Origin: Gemmatimonas sp.
Lineage (GTDB): Bacteria > Gemmatimonadota > Gemmatimonadetes > Gemmatimonadales > Gemmatimonadaceae
Length of the DNA: 38,126 bases
Assembly: GCA_021154325.1 (NCBI GenBank)
Contig: JAJKIR010000167.1
Coordinates: 1-38,126, forward strand
Reading direction: 5' to 3'
In this document: positions 33,521-38,126 of the stretch, piece by piece
Layout of the letters: every line of letters starts with the position of its first letter
Position numbering within the stretch: position 1 is the first letter of the stretch
The notes under the pieces: model-generated
What the model saw: the letters and a program-made list of their open reading frames with translations, nothing else
What the model was told of the DNA's origin: nothing
Databases searched by the model: none
Translations under genes and position numbers: made by a program

Positions 33521-34461
33521 CTGCAGGCACGAGCCATTGCTCGAAGCGGTGGCTGTTCATCGCGATGGGTCTTGTCACTGCGGTCGCAGCGCTGGTGGCC
33601 GCGGCAACTCGCAAAGGAGAGACTGTGGGATCGATGACGACGACTGGTACCGTGAAATCCAAGGATGGCACGCCGATCGCCTTCACCAAGCTTGGGCGCG
33701 GCCCGGCGCTCATCCTGGTCGACGGAGCGCTCTGCTTTCGCGAGAATGGACCGAGCCGCGATATCGCAACAGCTCTCGCTTCAGATTTCACTGTGTACGC
33801 GTACGACCGGCGTGGACGGGGCGAGAGCGGTGACACCAAGCCGTACGCGATCGATCGTGAGATCGAAGATTTGAAGGCCGTTATCCGCCAAGCGGGCGAT
33901 TCCGCGTTCGTCTTCGGTTCATCCTCTGGGGCTGTCCTGGCAATGCAGGGCGTCGCGGCCGGACTGCCAATCCGCAGCCTCGTGCTATACGAGCCGCCAC
34001 TCGACGCGGTCAGGCCCGGCGGACCGCCATTCGGTGAGGCGAGGCGTGCGGTCGACTCGCTCGTCGCGGCAGGCGACAGTGCCGGCGCCGCGTGCTACTT
34101 CCTGGCCGCGATGCTCGGCACGCCGCGAGTTTTGGTGATGTTGATGCCAGTGCTCATGCGGCGCACCTGGACCAAGGTCATGTCGGTGGCGCACACGCTG
34201 CCCTACGATCTCGCGATCCTCGGCGATCATTCGGTGGTGAATCTCCGCGCGATTGATATCCGGGTTCCGACGCTTGTCATCGGCGGCGCCAAGAGCCCGG
34301 CATTCATCCGGCAAGCGGTGGAACGCGTCGCGAGAGACCTACCGAATGCGCGCGCACTGCTCCTGCCCGGCCAGAGTCACGACGTGTCTGGCGCGGCTGA
34401 GGCTCTCGCGCCGGTATTGAGAGACTTCTACACTCTCGGTCGTGAGCCACCTGCGCACTGA
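33517..34461 (+). CDS. Alpha/beta hydrolase with N-terminal membrane segment
   Basis: A 314-residue hydrolase, third gene of the ArsR-SRPBCC operon; ATG 33517 overlaps the preceding stop. A hydrophobic N-terminal segment (WLFIAMGLVTAVAALVAAA) suggests membrane anchoring or export. The catalytic domain shows YDRRGRGES, the nucleophile Ser136 in FGSSSGAVLAM, and the catalytic His288 in GQSHDVSG; an Asp acid lies in between (not fixed). The reaction class is ester or lactone hydrolysis; substrate unknown. The regulator-plus-binding-protein context suggests turnover of a small hydrophobic signal or toxicant. A strong terminator hairpin lies 24 bases after the stop. Confidence 0.88.
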   Translation: MTAGTSHCSKRWLFIAMGLVTAVAALVAAATRKGETVGSMTTTGTVKSKDGTPIAFTKLGRGPALILVDGALCFRENGPSRDIATALASDFTVYAYDRRGRGESGDTKPYAIDREIEDLKAVIRQAGDSAFVFGSSSGAVLAMQGVAAGLPIRSLVLYEPPLDAVRPGGPPFGEARRAVDSLVAAGDSAGAACYFLAAMLGTPRVLVMLMPVLMRRTWTKVMSVAHTLPYDLAILGDHSVVNLRAIDIRVPTLVIGGAKSPAFIRQAVERVARDLPNARALLLPGQSHDVSGAAEALAPVLRDFYTLGREPPAH

Positions 34462-34484
34462 CAGATCGCAGGGTGCAAACAACG

Positions 34485-34520
34485 CGTCCGCACATGCGCC
34501 CGTTAGGCGCCGTGCGGACG
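34485..34520. terminator. Bidirectional terminator with CGTTAGGC in its loop
   Basis: CGTCCGCAC (34485-34493) pairs with GTGCGGACG (34512-34520), and inside these GCGCC pairs with GGCGC, leaving CGTTA as the apical loop. The two genes around it (stops at 34461 and 34572) converge, so it can terminate both. The octamer CGTTAGGC (34501-34508) forms the loop and the first bases of the descending arm. Confidence 0.75.
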
Positions 34521-34571
34521 TGTGGTCCGGCATTCACGCGGAGCGTCTGGCGACGCTCGCGCTCTCGCTCA

Positions 34572-35834
34572 TCAACTTGCTGGCTTGATTCCCGTCGCCA
34601 CCCAGCCGACGAGCGTCTGGAAGGAGCTCAGCACCAGCGGGGTGGGAAAGTTGCAGTGGCCATAGTTAGGCACGCCGCGCTGGAGAAGCAGGTTCGACGT
34701 ACCGGCCGATCCGGCGATCTGACCAAGCGCCGCCTCGTGGAAGAATGGCACGAGAGGATCGAAGACGTTGTGGACACTCACAACCGGTATGCGCAGGTTG
34801 CCCGTCGGCACATAGTACTGTCCGAGGTAGTTCTCGGCATCGACGGGCGAATCGTAGCGCGTCACGTTTGCGTTGGCCCCGCCAATCAGTGCGCTGAGCA
34901 ACCCAGGATTCGGAATCACGGCCGTACCGAGCGTGTATTGCCGGCCTGTGTTCTCGTAAGGCGAGTGGCCGTGCGTGCGATCGACCACGTCCGGAGTACC
35001 GACGAGCTGATAGTACAACGCATTGATCAACGAGCCCACCAACGTCTGGAAGGCCACGCTCGAGGGATTCGTGACACTGCCGATTGGCGCGAAGGCGAGC
35101 GGTGTCTGCGCCGTGCTCGCAATCGCATACAAGCCGAGTGGATTGCTGGAGATCGCGCCCACGACACGTGACTGCAGCTCGGCGATGGACATTGGCGACT
35201 CGGGCACCGAGATCACGTTTCCGGGGAGGACGCCGGGATAGAAGTAGTCGAACAGTGCGCGCACGTCGCCGACGTACTGAAGCTCGAGAGGCGTGCCGCC
35301 CACCATCCCGCACATCGTGAGCACCCCGTCGTACTGCTTGGGAAATTGCTCAGCCAGATCCAGGGCGATGAGGGCGCCGAGGGAGTAGCCGGCGAGGTAG
35401 CTTCGCTCCGGCCGTGAGGGAAGCTGGCCATTGATCAGGCCGGCCAGTTGATGCGTGCGCTGGGCACCGTCTTTCACGGCGAGGCCGTTCTCGGAGAAGC
35501 TCGAGTAGGCGAAGGCGTAGCCCTGCGACACGAGCGCGTCGCGTACCTGGAAGAAGTTGTCCTGATCATCCAGCGTGATGTCCGACTGGGGCGTCCGGAT
35601 ACCGTGGACGTAGTAGACCACGGCCTTGTTCCAGTTGTTGGGGATGTAGAACGCGTAGAGTGACCCGGGGCCGGTCTCACCCTCTACGATCTTGCCCCAT
35701 GCGGCGGGCGTTGTGGTCGACGAGCTCGTGACGGTGGCGCCCGCGGGCGAGATGGAGGGATCGAGCGGGGACGCATCGGTACATCCGCCGGTCGCCAGCG
35801 CTGCCGCGAGAAGAGCCAGAAGTGCCTGCCGCAT
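34572..35834 (-). CDS. Alpha/beta hydrolase, probable lipoprotein
   Basis: A 420-residue exported protein. The N-terminus MRQALLALLAAALATGGC (Cys18) looks like a lipoprotein signal, and a Ser/Thr/Ala-rich linker follows to residue about 45. The hydrolase domain has VYYVHGIR (oxyanion region), GYSLG with Ser151 as nucleophile, NVFDPLVPF with the likely acid Asp, and NYGHCNF with the catalytic His. A long insertion (about residues 175-310) between nucleophile and acid forms the lid, so an esterase or lipase acting on a bulky substrate is likely. It is exposed at the periplasmic or outer surface. Its stop faces the terminator at 34485-34520. Confidence 0.85.
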   Translation of the reverse strand: MRQALLALLAAALATGGCTDASPLDPSISPAGATVTSSSTTTPAAWGKIVEGETGPGSLYAFYIPNNWNKAVVYYVHGIRTPQSDITLDDQDNFFQVRDALVSQGYAFAYSSFSENGLAVKDGAQRTHQLAGLINGQLPSRPERSYLAGYSLGALIALDLAEQFPKQYDGVLTMCGMVGGTPLELQYVGDVRALFDYFYPGVLPGNVISVPESPMSIAELQSRVVGAISSNPLGLYAIASTAQTPLAFAPIGSVTNPSSVAFQTLVGSLINALYYQLVGTPDVVDRTHGHSPYENTGRQYTLGTAVIPNPGLLSALIGGANANVTRYDSPVDAENYLGQYYVPTGNLRIPVVSVHNVFDPLVPFFHEAALGQIAGSAGTSNLLLQRGVPNYGHCNFPTPLVLSSFQTLVGWVATGIKPAS

Positions 35835-35976
35835 AGGTGCCTCAAGGGGAAGGGGTTGGGCCGCAACTCGAACGCCGCGAACCTAACGTGACGCATAACG
35901 AGATCGATAAGCACGATCACGTAGGCGCACCCCGGGGAATGACGTAGAGAGGCTGCGCGCGCTCGACGGATGGCGG

Positions 35977-36993
35977 CTATCGCCAGCCCAGAGCGGGTGC
36001 GAGGTGGGTGAGGATCGACTCGATCACGTGCGCGTTGTATTCGACACCCAGCATGTTGGGCACAGTGAGCAGCAGGGTATCCGCTTCGGCGATGGCCTCG
36101 TCCTGTTTCAGCTCTTCGACCAACACGTCTGGCTCGCCGGCATAGGACCGACCAAAGACGGCCCGCATGTTATCGATGACGCCTCTCTGGTCGCTGCTTT
36201 CATCGCGACCGAAGTAGGCGCGGTCGAGATCGTTCATCAGCGCGAAGATCGATCGAGAGACCGACACGCGCGGCACTCGTGAATGGCCTGCTTCGGTCCA
36301 TGCCTGTCGGAAGTGGCGGATCTGGCGAGCCTGCTGGACGTGAAAGGGCTCGCCTGACTCGTCCGCCTTGAGCGTGGAGCTTTGCAGGTTCATCCCATGC
36401 TGCGCGGCCCAGATCGCAGTCGCATTGGACGCTGAGCCCCACCAGATGCGATCGCGCAGTCCCGGCGAATGTGGCTCGAGCCGAAGCAGCCCGGGTGGGT
36501 TCGGGAACATGGGCCTCGGATTGGGCTTGGCGAATCCTTCTCCCTTCAACAGCTCGAGAAAGACTTCTGCCTGACGACGGCCCAGGTCTGCGTCGGTTCC
36601 TCCCTCCGGCGGTGCGTAGCCGAAGTGACGCCAGCCTTCGATGACCTGTTCCGGCGAGCCGCGGCTGATTCCGAGCTGGAGACGGCCGTTGCTGATCAGA
36701 TCGGCCGCGCCCGCGTCCTCCACCATGTAGAACGGATTCTCGTACCGCATGTCGATGACGGCCGTTCCGATCTCGATGCGGCTCGTCCTCGCGCCAACGG
36801 CTGCGAGAAGAGGGAAGGGGGATGCAAGCTGCTGCGCGAAGTGATGCACGCGAAAGTAGGCGCCGTCAGCGCCAAGCTGCTCTGCCGCGACGGCCAGCTC
36901 GATCGACTGCTGCAGAACATCGCGCGCGGATCGCGCGGCGGAGTGGCGTGTCGTAGCCCAATGACCAAACGAAAGGAAGCCGATTTTCTTCAC
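35977..36993 (-). CDS. LLM-class flavin-dependent monooxygenase
   Basis: A 338-residue luciferase-like monooxygenase. The GTG at 36993 opens directly with KKIGFLSFGHW, the usual first strand; the longer frame to 37137 adds an improbable Arg/Ser-rich start. Family features are ARSARDVLQQSIELAVAAEQL, GADGAYFRVHHFAQQLASPF, RIEIGTAVIDMRYENPFYM, and GISRGSPEQVIEGWRHFGY. These enzymes use reduced FMN or F420 and O2 to oxidise small substrates; the substrate cannot be told from sequence. It begins just after the 14-bp repeat array at 37027. Confidence 0.9.
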   Translation of the reverse strand: MKKIGFLSFGHWATTRHSAARSARDVLQQSIELAVAAEQLGADGAYFRVHHFAQQLASPFPLLAAVGARTSRIEIGTAVIDMRYENPFYMVEDAGAADLISNGRLQLGISRGSPEQVIEGWRHFGYAPPEGGTDADLGRRQAEVFLELLKGEGFAKPNPRPMFPNPPGLLRLEPHSPGLRDRIWWGSASNATAIWAAQHGMNLQSSTLKADESGEPFHVQQARQIRHFRQAWTEAGHSRVPRVSVSRSIFALMNDLDRAYFGRDESSDQRGVIDNMRAVFGRSYAGEPDVLVEELKQDEAIAEADTLLLTVPNMLGVEYNAHVIESILTHLAPALGWR

Positions 36994-37026
36994 GGCCGAA
37001 GGGTACTGGTGGCGACAAGAGGACGT

Positions 37027-37068
37027 GAGAAAGAGCGCGCGAGGAAGAGCGTGCGAGGAAGAGCGCAG
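37027..37068. repeat. 14-bp repeat array A (inverted relative to B and C)
   Basis: Three head-to-tail units of 14 bp: GAGAAAGAGCGCGC (37027-37040), GAGGAAGAGCGTGC (37041-37054), GAGGAAGAGCGCAG (37055-37068). They are the reverse complement of the unit GCTCTTCCTCGCGC in arrays B and C. The array lies 13 bases beyond the stop of the four-helix-bundle gene. Confidence 0.85.
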
Positions 37069-37081
37069 CCGCCCCGCTACA

Positions 37082-37480
37082 TCAGGTTTCTTTGCGCAGG
37101 TGCGCGATGAGCCCATCCTCCATCCTGCAGACGACAACCGCCAAGTTCCAGGACCTGTAGAATGTCTTCTCGTTAATGAGATCTAGCCGCACGCAGCGGC
37201 GCAGTTGGTTTTGACTCTCTTCCAGCTCGCCCTTTGACATGAGGCAGTAGCGAATCTTCTCCGCTGCCGTTTCGCGTCCGAGTCCCTCAGCAAGCAGGTC
37301 GCTGACCGCTTGAGCCGCCTTGGCAAGCTGCCGGCGAAGACCCGCAGGTGACCGGCGTGGCAAGTCATGCGCGATCTTGACGCATTGCTCTCCGTACAGC
37401 CGTGCAGCCTCGAGCAGTCGGAGTGGTTCGCCCGAATCCATAGGCGACGATACCTGCGGTCGCGCTGCGCGCGCCGTCAT
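37082..37480 (-). CDS. Four-helix-bundle protein (S23/IVP-like)
   Basis: A 132-residue, all-helical protein (119 residues if it starts at the ATG at 37441; neither start has a clear ribosome site). By eye it resembles the S23/four-helix-bundle family first described from intervening sequences in 23S rRNA genes and related to Avd of diversity-generating retroelements: LLEAARLYGEQCVKIAHDLP, LRRQLAKAAQAVSDLLAEGL, AAEKIRYCLMSKGELEESQN, then a long last helix with LNLAVVVCRMEDGLIAHL-like text (WNLAVVVCRMEDGLIAHLRK). It is free-standing: no reverse transcriptase, 23S rRNA or variable repeat lies nearby. The function in the family is unknown; basic helices suggest nucleic-acid binding. It is bracketed by the inverted 14-bp repeat arrays A and B. 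Confidence 0.78.
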   Translation of the reverse strand: MTARAARPQVSSPMDSGEPLRLLEAARLYGEQCVKIAHDLPRRSPAGLRRQLAKAAQAVSDLLAEGLGRETAAEKIRYCLMSKGELEESQNQLRRCVRLDLINEKTFYRSWNLAVVVCRMEDGLIAHLRKET

Positions 37481-37530
37481 TTTACTTCGGCGTGTATCTC
37501 TCTGATTCCGCTTTCGCTCAGCGCGGCGGC

Positions 37531-37625
37531 GCCTTTCTCGCGCGCCTCTCCCCGCGCGCTCTTCCTCGCGCGCCCTTTCTCGCGCGCCGGTCTCGGCGCC
37601 GTTTCTCGACGCCGTTTCTCGGCTC
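37531..37625. repeat. 14-bp repeat array B
   Basis: Seven imperfect units of 13-14 bp: 37531-37543, 37544-37557, 37558-37571 (GCTCTTCCTCGCGC), 37572-37585, 37586-37599, 37600-37612 and 37613-37625. Units drift to CGTTTCTCGACGC at the right edge. The array lies upstream of the four-helix-bundle gene (51 bases from its 37480 start) and just before the small ORF at 37710, and runs opposite to array A. Period 14 is not a multiple of 3, so it is not a protein repeat. Confidence 0.85.
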
Positions 37626-37709
37626 GGGAAGCCGATGTTCTTCAAAGTGCCGAAGGGGGCGAACGGAACGCCTGTTGCGTTGCCGTGCGCTTCTTCAACG
37701 GAGGATGCA

Positions 37710-38006
37710 ATGCGCGAGAGCGAGCGAAATGTCGGACGTGCCGATCACAATCTGTCGGGAGCGAAGGCCGCGACGCAGGGCGCCGAGGAGCCAGAGAAGG
37801 TCACCGGCGATGAGAGGATCACCGCGAACGACTCTGCCGATGCAAAGGCGCATGGCGCTCACGGTCGAGGCCGCGGAACCGAGAGGACGGACACGCAACC
37901 ACCGTCACAGCCCGATAGCACCAGTGGCTCGGACCGCGGCGGGAGCGCCGGTTGGGGCAATGAGGCGAGTGGCGGTTCGGTAATCGATCAGCGTCCAGAG
38001 AAGTAG
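37710..38006 (+). CDS. Small disordered hydrophilic protein, unknown
   Basis: A 98-residue frame whose ATG at 37710 is preceded by GGAGG (37700-37704) at five bases, the main reason to believe it. The protein is entirely hydrophilic and low in complexity (rich in Gly, Ala, Ser, Asp, Glu, Arg, Thr) with no hydrophobic core, so it is predicted to be disordered. No family is recognised. It lies between arrays B and C of the 14-bp repeat. Disordered stress proteins have similar composition, but nothing proves a role; it could also be a chance frame. Confidence 0.4.
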   Translation: MRESERNVGRADHNLSGAKAATQGAEEPEKVTGDERITANDSADAKAHGAHGRGRGTERTDTQPPSQPDSTSGSDRGGSAGWGNEASGGSVIDQRPEK

Positions 38007-38042
38007 CGATCCGGCGCGGTCAGCTCGCTGGCCGCGCTACCC

Positions 38043-38126
38043 TCTCTTCCTCGCGCGCTCTTCCTCGCGCGCTCTTCCTCGCACGCCTTTTCTCGCGCGC
38101 TTTTTCTCGCGCGCCTTTCTCGGCGC
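38043..38126. repeat. 14-bp repeat array C (continues past window end)
   Basis: Six consecutive units of exactly 14 bp fill the end of the window: 38043-38056, 38057-38070, 38071-38084, 38085-38098, 38099-38112 and 38113-38126. The second unit is GCTCTTCCTCGCGC, identical to a unit in array B. The array has no visible right end, so its true length is unknown. Confidence 0.88.

Larger units (their letters stand above)
665..34508. repeat. Dispersed octamer CGTTAGGC, 20 copies
   Basis: Exact copies on the plus strand start at 1167, 2642, 9716, 16117, 17046, 17394, 21672, 23268, 25947, 25996 and 34501. Copies on the minus strand (GCCTAACG on plus) start at 665, 4211, 5557, 8163, 12180, 13581, 19417, 24436 and 27654. 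Five are between genes and 15 are inside genes, 11 of them in the sense direction. Close variants occur at 1400, 16585, 34664 and 35880. Coordinates give the span from first to last copy, not a continuous element. Confidence 0.8.

Noticed and set aside
37482..37645. N-terminal extension of the four-helix-bundle frame to 37645
   Set aside because: The extra residues are translated repeat array B (Arg/Glu-rich), not a conserved domain.
37027..38126. Diversity-generating retroelement around the four-helix-bundle gene
   Set aside because: No reverse transcriptase frame, no template/variable repeat pair with adenine-specific changes. It could still lie beyond the window end.

Overview
The window looks like a chromosomal piece from a GC-rich (about two thirds G+C by eye), Gram-negative soil bacterium, most likely of the Gemmatimonadota or a related Acidobacteria-like lineage. 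The reasons are a TonB-type outer-membrane receptor, several exported proteins and probable lipoproteins, two ADOP-type (duplicated orphan) FtsX/MacB permeases of which one is paired with PadR, and secreted Ig-like repeat proteins. The phylum is an inference from gene content. No rRNA, tRNA, CRISPR array, phage or transposase gene was found.

Layout. Positions 1-1660 hold the 3' end of a sugar dehydrogenase, a headless SufR-like regulator fragment and a small membrane protein behind a good sigma70-type promoter. Positions 1690-6970 (minus strand) hold an exported metallophosphoesterase, a metallo-beta-lactamase-fold hydrolase with all subclass B3 zinc ligands, an ADOP permease and the decayed tail of a second ADOP permease. 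Positions 6970-11510 hold a PAP2 phosphatase, a DEAD-box RNA helicase and a large secreted Ig-like repeat protein. Positions 11510-12070 are a scar: a 28-bp tandem repeat next to an internally deleted SDR pseudogene. Positions 12078-15170 hold a PadR/ADOP operon with a perfect palindromic operator.

Positions 15340-21120 (plus strand) hold a GH105-ThuA fusion enzyme, a second PAP2 phosphatase, a PepSY protein and a TonB-type receptor. Positions 21200-29850 hold DoxX, a GH15 glucoamylase, OsmC, an MFS exporter, an ankyrin protein and a Na+/H+ antiporter. Positions 29878-34460 hold a quinone-reductase-like dehydrogenase, an ABC-F ATPase and a tightly overlapped ArsR/SRPBCC/hydrolase operon with a palindrome over its start codon. 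Positions 34570-38126 hold a probable lipoprotein hydrolase, an LLM flavin oxidoreductase, and a cluster in which a four-helix-bundle (S23/IVP-like) gene and a small disordered ORF are interleaved with three arrays of a 14-bp repeat.

Two things are not explained by ordinary gene content. (1) The octamer CGTTAGGC occurs 20 times on the two strands combined, in genes and between them, in every reading frame that avoids a stop, and it forces the codons TTA and AGG that GC-rich genomes normally avoid. (2) The four-helix-bundle gene is bracketed by inverted arrays of 14-bp repeats, with a further direct array running off the window end. Neither belongs to a defence or mobile system that I can name; they are the best candidates here for something undescribed.
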